A DNA stretch of 15,288 bases from Gammaproteobacteria bacterium (GTDB lineage Bacteria; Pseudomonadota; Gammaproteobacteria; DRJJ01): the NCBI GenBank assembly GCA_011052255.1, contig DRJJ01000003.1:1-15288 (forward strand). Direction: 5' to 3'. Shown one piece after another: positions 6,598-13,184 of the stretch. The position numbers were made by a program, and so were the translations under genes. Positions within the stretch are counted from its first letter, which is position 1. Every line of letters starts with the position of its first letter. The notes below the pieces were generated by a model that was not told the origin of the DNA, did no database searches, and worked only from the letters and a program-made list of their open reading frames with translations.

Positions 6598-6909
6598 CTA
6601 GTACGGTACACCACGAAGTTTAATGTTCGCCTCATGCCAGCCTGGCTCCGATTGGGTCTCCCAGGTAACGCTTCTGGATTGACCAATAGATCTCAGATTC
6701 TTCATAGCGTCAAGATGGTGTCCACTGTTGCGGAATACTCTCATCGCCTCATGGGTCTCCCAGCCAGTAAATGTTCGCAGACCCTTAAACTTAACAAAAA
6801 CCAGACCGTCAGCATTAGTCAGCTGGCGCCTGATGTTTTGAACCATAGGTACAAATCGCAAGAATGCGAAAAGGCTCTTTATTTTAATTTGTGTTGCTAC
6901 AACAATCAT
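6598..6909 (-). CDS. Small monooxygenase-like dimeric alpha/beta-barrel protein
   Basis: A 103-residue protein. The region GLVFVKFKGLRTFTGWETHEAMRVF, then SGHHLDAMKNLRSIG, then VTWETQSE, resembles the dimeric ferredoxin-like barrel of antibiotic-biosynthesis monooxygenase and spheroidene-monooxygenase-like proteins. These often have a Trp/Gly turn followed by a helix with paired histidines (here H78-H79). Function is unknown; such proteins include heme-binding and quinone-type oxygenases as well as non-enzymatic members. AGGG about 8 bases before the ATG at 6909 supports the start. It is a single gene upstream of the csp promoter. The other strand is also open here (6634-6912) but has no recognisable family. 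Family level call only. Confidence 0.6.
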   Translation of the reverse strand: MIVVATQIKIKSLFAFLRFVPMVQNIRRQLTNADGLVFVKFKGLRTFTGWETHEAMRVFRNSGHHLDAMKNLRSIGQSRSVTWETQSEPGWHEANIKLRGVPY

Positions 6910-6964
6910 TAGAATTACCCTGAGGAGCCGCTGATTGATTCTGCTCGAGCCTCTACTTCACCCC

Positions 6965-6991
6965 AACCCTCTCTCTTAGGGAGAGGGGGTT
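6965..6991. repeat. CCCTCTC/GAGAGGG hairpin repeat, copy 1 (downstream of mazG)
   Basis: CCCTCTC (6967-6973) pairs with GAGAGGG (6981-6987), extended inward by a G-T and a C-G pair around a TTA loop. The left flank CACCCCAACCCTCTC closely matches the copy at 8007-8034. It lies in the gap between mazG and the barrel protein gene (6910-7127). This kind of C/T-rich then G/A-rich intergenic palindrome is a common dispersed repeat in Proteobacteria. Confidence 0.65.
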
Positions 6992-7127
6992 AACGGGACA
7001 GCACTGAGTACCAACATAAAATTGCGAGCTGTTCAGATGCTGCAAGTGATCGATCTATAATGTCACATTATATTCAATACTTATACCAACACCTGTAATG
7101 AAGCATGTTTTGTTAGCATAAAGGTCT

Positions 7128-7934
7128 TCAAGATTTTAAATCCACCCGTTTCGCTTCTCTCCACAACCCATCAAGCTTCTCAACCGTCTGCCCCTGCACC
7201 TGCTCACCCTTTTTCCGTAACTCCGATTCTATATATTCAAATCGTGATTCAAATTTCCTGCTAGCCTTGCGCAGTGCTGTTTCGGAATCTACATCGCAAT
7301 GTCGTGCCAGATTAACGCAACTAAACAACAAGTCACCCAACTCCTCTTCAATATGCTCTTTATCCTTCTTCTCAACCGCTTGCTGGCATTCCCCCAGTTC
7401 TTCCTGAATCTTTTCATACACTCCTTTTGTATCTGGCCAGTCGAAGCCGACCCGTGCAGCGCGGCGTTGAAGTTTTTGTGCACGTACCAGTGAAGGTAAG
7501 GCACGGCTTACTCCAGCCAGTATACCGGGGTTTTCTGATCCGCTTTTATCTGCCTGTTGCTGTCGTTCTGCAGCTTTGATGGCTTCCCATTTTTCGGTTT
7601 GGTGATCGCTATCTTTGACGGCGTCGGATGCAAATACATGGGGGTGACGTCTGATTAGTTTATCGGCCATAGTTTCGGCTACGTCATTGAAACTGAAATC
7701 GCCCTGTTCTTCGGCCAGCCGGGCGTAGAAGACCACCTGAAATAGCAGGTCGCCCAGTTCGCCCTTAAGTGAATCGACGTCTCCTGCCTCGATGCATTCG
7801 ATGACTTCGTGCACTTCTTCTAGGGTATGAGGGACCAGGCTTTTGTAGGTTTGTTCCAGGTCCCATGGGCAACCGTTTTCAGGGTGACGGAGTTGGGCCA
7901 TTACTGACAGGAGGTTGTTCATTTTTTGTGACAT
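7128..7934 (-). CDS. mazG: Nucleoside triphosphate pyrophosphohydrolase MazG
   Basis: A 268-residue protein with the two tandem MazG domains of the E. coli type (about 263 residues). The N-terminal domain opens with the diagnostic GCPWDLEQTYKSL (21-33), then EEVHEVIE (39-46) and ELGDLLFQVVFYA (59-71). The C-terminal domain has EELGECQQAVEKKD (178-191) and EEELGDLLFSCVNLAR (197-211), carrying the EExxE and ExxD magnesium-binding residues. It hydrolyses NTPs to NMP and pyrophosphate; in E. coli it lowers ppGpp effects and removes aberrant nucleotides. The ATG at 7934 has a weak GAG upstream; an in-frame ATG at 7922 is possible. It lies 141 bases downstream of the histidine kinase and is flanked by two hairpin repeats, so it is probably its own unit. 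No mazEF toxin-antitoxin genes are adjacent. Confidence 0.95.
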   Translation of the reverse strand: MSQKMNNLLSVMAQLRHPENGCPWDLEQTYKSLVPHTLEEVHEVIECIEAGDVDSLKGELGDLLFQVVFYARLAEEQGDFSFNDVAETMADKLIRRHPHVFASDAVKDSDHQTEKWEAIKAAERQQQADKSGSENPGILAGVSRALPSLVRAQKLQRRAARVGFDWPDTKGVYEKIQEELGECQQAVEKKDKEHIEEELGDLLFSCVNLARHCDVDSETALRKASRKFESRFEYIESELRKKGEQVQGQTVEKLDGLWREAKRVDLKS

Positions 7935-7958
7935 AGGTTTTCTCGTTTTTATCCCCTC

Positions 7959-8034
7959 GGCAACTGCGTCCTGCGTTGCCCTACCGAAGGCATCCTTGCC
8001 GTCGTCACCCTAACCCTCTCTCTGGGAGAGAGGG
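7959..8034. repeat. Composite hairpin repeat, copy 2 (upstream of mazG)
   Basis: Three palindromes follow each other. GGCAAC/GTTGCC (7959-7980) has a 10-base loop. GGCA/TGCC lies within GGCATCCTTGCC (7989-8000), which also occurs at 2473-2484. CCCTCTCTC/GAGAGAGGG (8014-8034) is a perfect 9-bp stem with a 3-base loop. The last element with its CACCCTAA flank matches copy 1 at 6965-6991. No T-tract follows on either strand. It fills most of the 141-bp gap between the kinase and mazG. Confidence 0.65.
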
Positions 8035-8075
8035 GATAGAGTGTTGCTTAATTATCATTAAGCAACGTACACATT

Positions 8076-9440
8076 TTAAGTAGTAAGTGGAATAATTATC
8101 TCTACGCGCACTCCGCCCAGAGAACTTTTGCTCAAAAGCAGCTGCCCGTCATATGACTTCAGGATATCTCTTACCACGGCCAGCCCGATACCCTGCCCTT
8201 CTACCTGTTCGTCAAACCTGACACCTCGTTTTAGTAATTCATCGGCAAGCTCTGGATCCAGCCCCGGACCGTCATCATCAATCTGGATTAACAGGTGTTG
8301 CTGAGCCGTTTTTTGATCTGTCTGATACCATGCACTGATCGCTATTTTGCTACTCGTATATTTATAGGCATTATCGAGTATATTGCCGACCAGCTCCATC
8401 AGATCACCCTGATCGCCCGGGAACGCCACATCGTCCGTTACATCGATTTCACAGGTCAGTCCGCGCTCGGTATAAACCTTGTCGAGGGTATCGCGCAGGC
8501 GCAGTACGATCTCTTTTAGTAACACACGCTGGCCCAGTACTACTTTGCCGCGGGCCGAGGCGCGTTGCAGCTGGTAATCGACTATTTGTGTCATGCGTAC
8601 GGCCTGTTCTTTTAACTGCGCGCGCGTTTTCTCTGGCATATCCTGTTGTTCTGCCAGTGTGCGCACCACGGCCAGGGGCGTTTTCAGGCTGTGGGCGATA
8701 TCACCCAGGCTATTACGGTAACGATCGCGTTGACCCCGTTCGCTGTGGATGAAGGAATTAATGCTGTCTGCGAAGGGCTGCAATTCGTCCGGGTAACTGG
8801 CGGTGAGTTCTTTCTGACGACCCTGCTTGATCTGTTCCAGATCATCTACCACCCGACGCAACGGTGACAGACCCCAGCGTAATACCAGTGTGAGCGCCAG
8901 TTCCAGCAAGAGAGCCAGGAAAATAAACCAGCCCCACAGGCTTTTGCGAAACCCCTGCACCTGATTGGCAAAACTGTTCCTGTCTTCAAATACCTGAATA
9001 CTGTAGCGTCGGGCCTGTTGCTGTGAATCTTCCCATAACACGTCAAACACCAGTGCGAATACGGTCATGCCGTGATGGGTGTGCTGCTGGCTAAATTCGC
9101 CTACGCCTGCCTTTGTTGCTGACACCTTAGGTAAACCCATGCCCAGCGCTGATGGTGATTTCCACAATGGCCCCTGTTCACCCACAACCTGCGCATACAG
9201 ACCGGATTGCGGTGTATTAAAACGTGCCTCCGGTAATTCGGGCGGCATTTGCAGGCTGCCTTCGGGAGTGGGTTCAGCAGCTGCCAGCAAGGTATAGACG
9301 ATGGCCTGTAAACGGTCCTGCACGGCTGACAATGCGCTATGACGAAAGGCGTTGTCCAGCACCAGACCGGTAACACCAAGAAAAACGATTAACAGAACTC
9401 CACTGGCCAGCAGTAATCGACGACCCAGTGAATTCATCAA
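8076..9440 (-). CDS. PhoQ-type sensor histidine kinase
   Basis: A 454-residue inner-membrane kinase. Membrane segments lie at about 9-27 and 168-188, with a periplasmic sensor of about 140 residues between them, then a HAMP-like linker (190-240). The H-box is DIAHSLKTPL with the phospho-accepting H250. The N-box is NILDNAYKYT (353-362), G1 is DDDGPGLDPE (388-397) and G2 is EGQGIGLAVV (414-423), so all catalytic motifs are intact. The H-box and gene order match the PhoQ subfamily. The periplasmic part lacks the dense acidic patch by which E. coli PhoQ senses magnesium and peptides, so its signal may differ. Its ATG overlaps the response regulator stop by 4 bases (9437-9440), showing translational coupling. 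Confidence 0.9.
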   Translation of the reverse strand: MMNSLGRRLLLASGVLLIVFLGVTGLVLDNAFRHSALSAVQDRLQAIVYTLLAAAEPTPEGSLQMPPELPEARFNTPQSGLYAQVVGEQGPLWKSPSALGMGLPKVSATKAGVGEFSQQHTHHGMTVFALVFDVLWEDSQQQARRYSIQVFEDRNSFANQVQGFRKSLWGWFIFLALLLELALTLVLRWGLSPLRRVVDDLEQIKQGRQKELTASYPDELQPFADSINSFIHSERGQRDRYRNSLGDIAHSLKTPLAVVRTLAEQQDMPEKTRAQLKEQAVRMTQIVDYQLQRASARGKVVLGQRVLLKEIVLRLRDTLDKVYTERGLTCEIDVTDDVAFPGDQGDLMELVGNILDNAYKYTSSKIAISAWYQTDQKTAQQHLLIQIDDDGPGLDPELADELLKRGVRFDEQVEGQGIGLAVVRDILKSYDGQLLLSKSSLGGVRVEIIIPLTT

Positions 9441-10120
9441 GCGCTGTTCCGTTCCAGTACGAAACGATAGCCACGTCCACGCAAGGTTTCTATCGGCTCC
9501 AGGCTGTTATCGGGATCCAGTTTTTTGCGCAGGCGACGCACGAACACTTCTAGCGTATTACTGTCGCGATCAAAGTCCTGGTGATAGATATGCTCAGTTA
9601 AATCATTTTTGGATATGACTTCACCGGCATGCAGCATCAGGAACTCCAGTACTTTGTATTCGTATGCAGTCAGGTCTATTTCTTTCCCGGCTACGGTGAC
9701 CTTCTGGGTGCCAAGATCCATTTGCACCGGATCACAGCGTAGCTGCGACTGGCTCCAGCCACTGGAACGGCGTAACAGGGCACGTACCCTTGCCTGCAGT
9801 TCTTCCATACTAAAAGGTTTGACCATGTAGTCATCTGCGCCGGCTTCCAGCCCTTCTACTTTCTCCTGCCAGCGACCACGCGCGGTCAGGATCAGCACCG
9901 GAAAGTCGAGACCGGCCTCACGCCAGCTTTTTATTACCTCAATTCCCGACATGCCGGGTAATCCCAGGTCTACTACTGCCAGGTCCTGGGGATATTCTTT
10001 CCCCTGGTAAAAGCCCTCGTCTCCGTCTGCGGCGCTGTCGATCACATAACCTGCCGTGCTTAGCGCTTCTGCCAGTTGCTCGCGCAGAATCTGCTCATCT
10101 TCTATCACCAGTACGCGCAT
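9437..10120 (-). CDS. PhoP-type OmpR-family response regulator
   Basis: A 227-residue DNA-binding response regulator. The receiver has the acidic pocket E7-D8-E9, phospho-acceptor D51 (in VVDLGLPGMSG), T79 and K101 (KPFSMEELQ). The RGRWQEKVEGLEAGADDY stretch is typical of the PhoP group. A winged-helix OmpR-type output domain (about 125-225) ends with the usual DSNTLEVFVRRLRKKLDPD and RGRGYRF. It is the partner of the kinase that overlaps its stop by 4 bases, and it starts 6 bases after the PepSY gene ends. It would activate or repress promoters when phosphorylated; target genes are not evident here. I leave out the symbol phoP because many paralogues share this form. Confidence 0.92.
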   Translation of the reverse strand: MRVLVIEDEQILREQLAEALSTAGYVIDSAADGDEGFYQGKEYPQDLAVVDLGLPGMSGIEVIKSWREAGLDFPVLILTARGRWQEKVEGLEAGADDYMVKPFSMEELQARVRALLRRSSGWSQSQLRCDPVQMDLGTQKVTVAGKEIDLTAYEYKVLEFLMLHAGEVISKNDLTEHIYHQDFDRDSNTLEVFVRRLRKKLDPDNSLEPIETLRGRGYRFVLERNSA

Positions 10121-10126
10121 GCAGGT

Positions 10127-10420
10127 TTACCTTCTGTTTCCCGCATTTACATTAACTACGCGTACAACACCATTCGGCATCAGCACCTTGATTCGGTGAG
10201 TTTTACGCCCACCCTGGTTGACCGTGTTGGCTGACAGTATTCTGCCACCAGTTTGTCTGCGCACCTGAGCGATAGCCTGGTCCAGACTAGTCTGCTGCTG
10301 TCCGGTCAGCATCAGTCTGACAGGGGCACTGTATGAGGCAGGTAAGGGTGCACTTTGAGCGATAGCACTTCCTGCCAGCAGTACGGCTGTGATCAGTGCG
10401 CGGATTATCAGTGCGTTCAA
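10127..10420 (-). CDS. Secreted PepSY-like domain protein
   Basis: A 97-residue protein with a signal peptide (ALIIRALITAVLLAGSAIAQSA, about 3-24), placing it in the periplasm. The remainder (LDQAIAQVRRQTGGRILSANTVNQ, then HRIKVLMPNGVVRVVNVNA) follows the PepSY pattern: a helix followed by a beta-strand pair. PepSY proteins next to PhoP/PhoQ-type pairs are common in gammaproteobacteria and may modulate the sensor or periplasmic proteases. The start codon is TTG at 10420, with AGGAG at 10430-10434 nine bases upstream and no other in-frame start before the signal peptide. It is the first gene of the tight operon with the regulator and the kinase. Confidence 0.78.
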   Translation of the reverse strand: MNALIIRALITAVLLAGSAIAQSAPLPASYSAPVRLMLTGQQQTSLDQAIAQVRRQTGGRILSANTVNQGGRKTHRIKVLMPNGVVRVVNVNAGNRR

Positions 10421-10503
10421 GATAATAGTCTCCTGTGAGCTGTCTGACTGACTATGCTACCTTCTGAGGCCAGGATTACAAGGACACACGGACCAGGTAA
10501 CTC

Positions 10504-11109
10504 CTATTCAGCCAGGCTTACCCGTACCCGCACCCGTACACGATCACCCGGTTCCCGGTTCATACGGCTGGTATAGGTCTGGCCACGATATTTGTAGCTG
10601 ACCATGTAGCCTTCTATGCGCTGTTCGGTTTGATAATCGTTCACCGTCCTGCATGCAGTCTCAACACGCGTCGTCGCATGCCCGCCACCACTGTTTCGGT
10701 ACTGCGAATCACGGGCAATTGAACCGCCCAGCAAGGCACCGGCCACCGTTGCTACTTGCTTGCCGTGTCCCTTACCGAACTGGTTGCCAATGACACCACC
10801 GATCAAACCACCAATAATGGTTGGGGTACCGGATTGGTAACCCGGGTTATAGGTTGTGCGTTCTTCGTCCCAGCATTCCTGACGTGGTGCGTTGATACGT
10901 AACGTCCGAAAAATCGGTTCGACGTTGGTGACCCTGGCATAATCAAAACGCGCCTGCTGTCCTCCGTGCGGTGCTTGCTGCCCGCCATGCGCTACCTGTT
11001 GCGTATCATGTGAAGCATGCTGCTCTTCACGGTGTTCAGCCATCGCGCCACTGCTGACACTAACCATCATGGCTGCGGTTAAAGCGATAATTACCTGTTT
11101 GCTGTTCAT
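10504..11109 (-). CDS. Exported glycine-zipper (2TM) envelope protein
   Basis: About 201 residues when started at the ATG at 11109, which has AAAAGGAGAG just upstream; an upstream in-frame start at 11193 lacks such support and would bury the signal peptide. Residues 1-24 are a signal peptide ending AMA-E; there is no lipobox cysteine, so it is not a lipoprotein. A His/Gln/Gly-rich stretch with repeated HGGQQ follows (about 30-52), then YARVTNVEPIF and the glycine zipper IIGGLIGGVIGNQFG (98-112) and VAGALLGGSIARD (122-134). The C-terminus is beta-rich, ending VRVRVRVSLAE. Two cysteines (C79, C153) could pair. Related proteins of the 17-kDa-antigen/SlyB type sit in the outer membrane and affect envelope integrity, and some are PhoP-regulated. 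It lies 83 bases upstream of the PepSY gene on the same strand. Confidence 0.78.
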   Translation of the reverse strand: MNSKQVIIALTAAMMVSVSSGAMAEHREEQHASHDTQQVAHGGQQAPHGGQQARFDYARVTNVEPIFRTLRINAPRQECWDEERTTYNPGYQSGTPTIIGGLIGGVIGNQFGKGHGKQVATVAGALLGGSIARDSQYRNSGGGHATTRVETACRTVNDYQTEQRIEGYMVSYKYRGQTYTSRMNREPGDRVRVRVRVSLAE

Positions 11110-11218
11110 GTCTGCTCTCCTTTTGTATTGAGCTATTTTCATTAGACAGGTACAGATTACACCCTGCTTGCTGAACCGAAACTGAACAATCAATCATTTT
11201 TTACATTTTTATAATGTG

Positions 11219-11231
11219 GTAAATAATTTAC
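11219..11231. promoter_or_regulatory. AT-rich palindrome GTAAAT-A-ATTTAC
   Basis: A perfect 13-base palindrome lies in the AT-rich 270-bp gap between the glycine-zipper gene (minus) and rsd (plus). It is just upstream, on the minus strand, of a TATAAA (near 11207-11214). It could be a regulator site for the glycine-zipper gene, but AT-rich palindromes also arise by chance. Confidence 0.3.
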
Positions 11232-11315
11232 ATAATAAACAAATAGTTAAGACGTTATTTCGTAGAAATCACATGTGCTGCGCACGAAAAACCGGGTTTA
11301 GAAACCACTAAATTA

Positions 11316-11345
11316 TTGACATGGTTCACATGATGCTTTTACAGT
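11316..11345 (+). promoter_or_regulatory. Candidate rsd promoter
   Basis: A perfect TTGACA (11316-11321) is followed after 18 bases by TACAGT (11340-11345), four of six to consensus. The predicted start would fall at about 11352, inside the palindrome at 11347-11360 and about 28 bases before the rsd ATG. Confidence 0.4.
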
Positions 11346-11346
11346 C

Positions 11347-11360
11347 ACTGTTCGAACAGT
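11347..11360. promoter_or_regulatory. Operator-like palindrome ACTGTTCGAACAGT
   Basis: A perfect 14-base palindrome placed over the predicted transcription start of rsd. Its CTG...CAG ends recall LexA boxes, but the interior is N6 rather than N10, so it does not fit the E. coli LexA consensus. A bound protein here would block initiation. Confidence 0.45.
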
Positions 11361-11379
11361 AAAAACTAACGGAGAAAAC

Positions 11380-11865
11380 ATGTTGAGCGAACATCAAGTC
11401 ATACAAGAAAGACGCTCTCGCTCAATGGATCTCATTCGGGATCTGATCACCACGCGCACGGAAATGCTGATACTGTATTCCCGTCTCGCTGCGTTCAAAT
11501 CACTGGAAGGCAACCGCGATATGCTGGAAGTGCTGGAAGAGTTTTGTGAAACCCTGATTGACTATACGGCGGCAGCACACTTTCGTCTGTACCGTTACAT
11601 TGATGAGAAAATGGAAAAACGTAAGGCGGTACTGGATGTCGCTGAGTCCATTTACCCGCGGGTGGTCAAGACAACCGAAGTCATTATTGCTTTTAATGAC
11701 CGCTACGATGACCATACACAGGACCTTTCTGCATACGACCTGTCAGATGACTTGTCTAACCTGGGTGAGGCACTGGCCGAACGTATTGAGCTGGAAGATC
11801 GTCTGATTGATGTGTTGTCAGCATCAAAACGTGAACCTGATATCCGTCCGGTACTGAATTCCTGA
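11380..11865 (+). CDS. rsd: Rsd/AlgQ family regulator of sigma-70
   Basis: A 161-residue all-helical protein, the usual length for Rsd/AlgQ. Family features include RSRSMDLIRDLITTRTEMLI near the N-terminus, LEEFCETLIDYTAAAHFRLY in the middle and LGEALAERIELEDRLIDVL near the end. Rsd binds region 4 of the housekeeping sigma factor, freeing core RNA polymerase for other sigmas in stationary phase; AlgQ in Pseudomonas also affects alginate and siderophore genes. GGAG at 11371-11374 precedes the ATG by 5 bases. A candidate promoter and a 14-base palindrome lie directly upstream. It converges on the small gene ending at 11884, with 18 bases between. Confidence 0.92.
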   Translation: MLSEHQVIQERRSRSMDLIRDLITTRTEMLILYSRLAAFKSLEGNRDMLEVLEEFCETLIDYTAAAHFRLYRYIDEKMEKRKAVLDVAESIYPRVVKTTEVIIAFNDRYDDHTQDLSAYDLSDDLSNLGEALAERIELEDRLIDVLSASKREPDIRPVLNS

Positions 11866-11883
11866 ACGCAGACTGAGCGCCGA

Positions 11884-12180
11884 TTAATCTTTTTTCTTGT
11901 CGGTTTTAAGCGCATCCAGCGAGACAACCACTGAACTGCTACTGGCAGGTGTCTCGTCAATGAATCTGGGGCGCATATTCTGATCACGACCTGCCTCCTG
12001 CGCCAGTTCATGCTCACGTTGGGTGATCATACCCAGGCAATCCCGCAGCTGCTTGATGGTTTCATCATTCAGAGGGTGCCGCAAACCCGGTTTGGTAGCC
12101 GTATCCTTGATCACATCGGTCAGGGTACGTTTGACCAGACTTAAGATAAGCTCTTCTTTTGTTTGAGTTTCTTCAGACAT
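11884..12180 (-). CDS. Small conserved-looking protein, unknown function
   Basis: A 98-residue soluble, charged protein from the ATG at 12180 (a GTG at 12192 would add four residues). The first two-thirds look helical (KEELILSLVKRTLTDVIKDTA, then DETIKQLRDCLGMITQREHELA). The end is Ser-rich and terminates with the lysine-rich KTDKKKD. It has no signal peptide, no membrane segment and a single cysteine. I do not recognise the family. It is convergent with rsd and divergent from the gene at 12382. Confidence 0.6.
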   Translation of the reverse strand: MSEETQTKEELILSLVKRTLTDVIKDTATKPGLRHPLNDETIKQLRDCLGMITQREHELAQEAGRDQNMRPRFIDETPASSSSVVVSLDALKTDKKKD

Positions 12181-12311
12181 TCGACCATCCACGAAGTTAA
12201 GACAACGGGCTCAACACGACCCGGAAACCCTATTCTAGCGCATACAGGTGCTTTACCGATAGCCATTAGACCATACTGGTCATCATATCCTTATGATTTA
12301 CAATGATATAC

Positions 12312-12339
12312 TTGCCTGTCAGACGTAAGAGTCTATAAT
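12312..12339 (+). promoter_or_regulatory. Sigma-70 promoter of the small gene at 12382
   Basis: TTGCCT (12312-12317), 16 bases, then a perfect TATAAT (12334-12339). The predicted start near 12346 leaves a leader of about 36 bases to the ATG at 12382. Confidence 0.6.
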
Positions 12340-12381
12340 GCCTCCAGCGCTAACACTCACTCTATGCCCAGGTTTTATACT

Positions 12382-12600
12382 ATGCCTTACTTTATCTACA
12401 AGATTGATCTTAACCGTAATCTCGAGTTACTGGATACCTGCTCCAAATATCGCGAAGCACGTGACCTGGCGCGAAAGCTGCGCAGCAAATTACCTGCGGA
12501 AGACACTGGCACCATCAAGATGATTCATGCCAAACATGAGCAGGAAGCCATGCATTTGCTCAAGCAAGTGCGTGAACCACGCCCTATGGGAGAGGAATGA
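12382..12600 (+). CDS. Small soluble protein, unknown function
   Basis: A 72-residue protein beginning MPYFIYKID. The pattern is a short beta-strand followed by helices rich in Arg, Lys and Glu (KYREARDLARKLRSKLP, then HAKHEQEAMHLLKQVREP). I prefer the ATG at 12382, which has AGG nine bases before it, to the in-frame ATG at 12364, which lies very close to the predicted transcription start. No catalytic motif or membrane segment is visible. I do not recognise the family. Its own promoter and good codon-like composition support a real gene. Confidence 0.65.
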   Translation: MPYFIYKIDLNRNLELLDTCSKYREARDLARKLRSKLPAEDTGTIKMIHAKHEQEAMHLLKQVREPRPMGEE

Positions 12601-12638
12601 CAGCTACCCGGCTGCTTACATAGCAGACAGGTAGCCGT

Positions 12639-13070
12639 TTAATGCCAATACGTTAGGCCGAAACCATAGTCGCTGTAGTAGCTAGGAGGGAAAAAAAAAC
12701 CCAGACCATAGCCGCCATGCCCACCTCCATACCCATAGCCATAACCATGCCCGCCTCCGTGGCCACCGCCGTGTCGGTAACCTGCATGTCCGTAACCACC
12801 TCCATGCCCGCCACCGTGCCTGTAACCACCTCCATGCCCGCCACCGTGTCGTCTGTAGCCTGCATGTCCGTAACCACCGCCATGACCACCACCGCGCCTG
12901 TAACCACCATCATGCCCACCACCACCGTGTCGTCCGCCACTGGCTCCACTTCCGCCGCTGTGTTGCGCACCTTTTCTTGAACCATCAGCCTGCGCGGTAG
13001 ATATTTGAAAGCCGCTCAGGGCCGTAATAACAATTAAACTCGTTATCAGCTTTTTAATTGAAGTTTTCAT
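12639..13070 (-). CDS. Exported Gly/His/Tyr-rich repeat protein
   Basis: A 143-residue protein. A clear signal peptide (KKLITSLIVITALSGFQISTAQA, residues 6-28) sends it across the inner membrane. The mature part is almost wholly low-complexity: repeated HGGGHGGGY, GYGHAGYR and RHGGG units (about 45-120), ending in an aromatic tail (FFFPPSYYSDYGFGLTYWH). AGGAG precedes the ATG at 13070; a longer frame to 13139 lacks support. Such repeats are flexible and rich in metal-binding histidines, so surface, matrix or metal-buffering roles are possible, but no function is proven. The DNA repeats in 30-bp units (12792-12848), so copy number may vary between strains. It lies between two unrelated plus-strand genes. 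Confidence 0.75.
   Translation of the reverse strand: MKTSIKKLITSLIVITALSGFQISTAQADGSRKGAQHSGGSGASGGRHGGGGHDGGYRRGGGHGGGYGHAGYRRHGGGHGGGYRHGGGHGGGYGHAGYRHGGGHGGGHGYGYGYGGGHGGYGLGFFFPPSYYSDYGFGLTYWH
12792..12848. repeat. 30-bp tandem repeat inside the Gly/His-rich gene
   Basis: An identical 27-base block starting GTAACCACCTCCATG occurs at 12792-12818 and 12822-12848, exactly 30 bases apart, coding for a ten-residue unit. A second level is seen in CCTGCATGTCCGTAACCACC at 12781 and 12859, 78 bases apart. The repeats keep the reading frame, as expected for repeat expansion in a coding region. Confidence 0.75.
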
Positions 13071-13184
13071 GAGTATCGCTCCTGTTCTGGTAATATAATG
13101 GGGTAAATGCAAACCACTCAACATGTCACCCTGAGTCATACATTACGCCAGCCAAACTGAACCGGTGCTGAACGGAAACAATCT

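Noticed and set aside
6634..6912. Open plus-strand frame of 92 codons opposite the barrel protein gene
   Set aside because: It has no recognisable family or ribosome-binding site, whereas the minus-strand frame has both.
7056..7061. Perfect TATAAT on the plus strand
   Set aside because: No acceptable -35 box and no plus-strand gene downstream.
7128..7934. MazG as part of a mazEF toxin-antitoxin locus
   Set aside because: No relA, mazE or mazF gene in the window; the neighbours are a kinase and a barrel protein.
9352..9618. Plus-strand open frame across the kinase/regulator overlap
   Set aside because: It is opposite two well-supported genes and shows no domain or ribosome-binding site.
12760..12910. 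Regular repeats that could suggest a CRISPR array
   Set aside because: The repeat periods are multiples of three, there are no unique spacers, and the repeats encode a low-complexity protein; no cas genes nearby.
12653..12985. Two long open frames overlapping the Gly/His-rich gene (one on each strand, rich in Val/Met or Thr/Pro)
   Set aside because: They are a by-product of the GC-rich repeats. They lack a start context and any domain, and the other minus-strand frame has a clear signal peptide.
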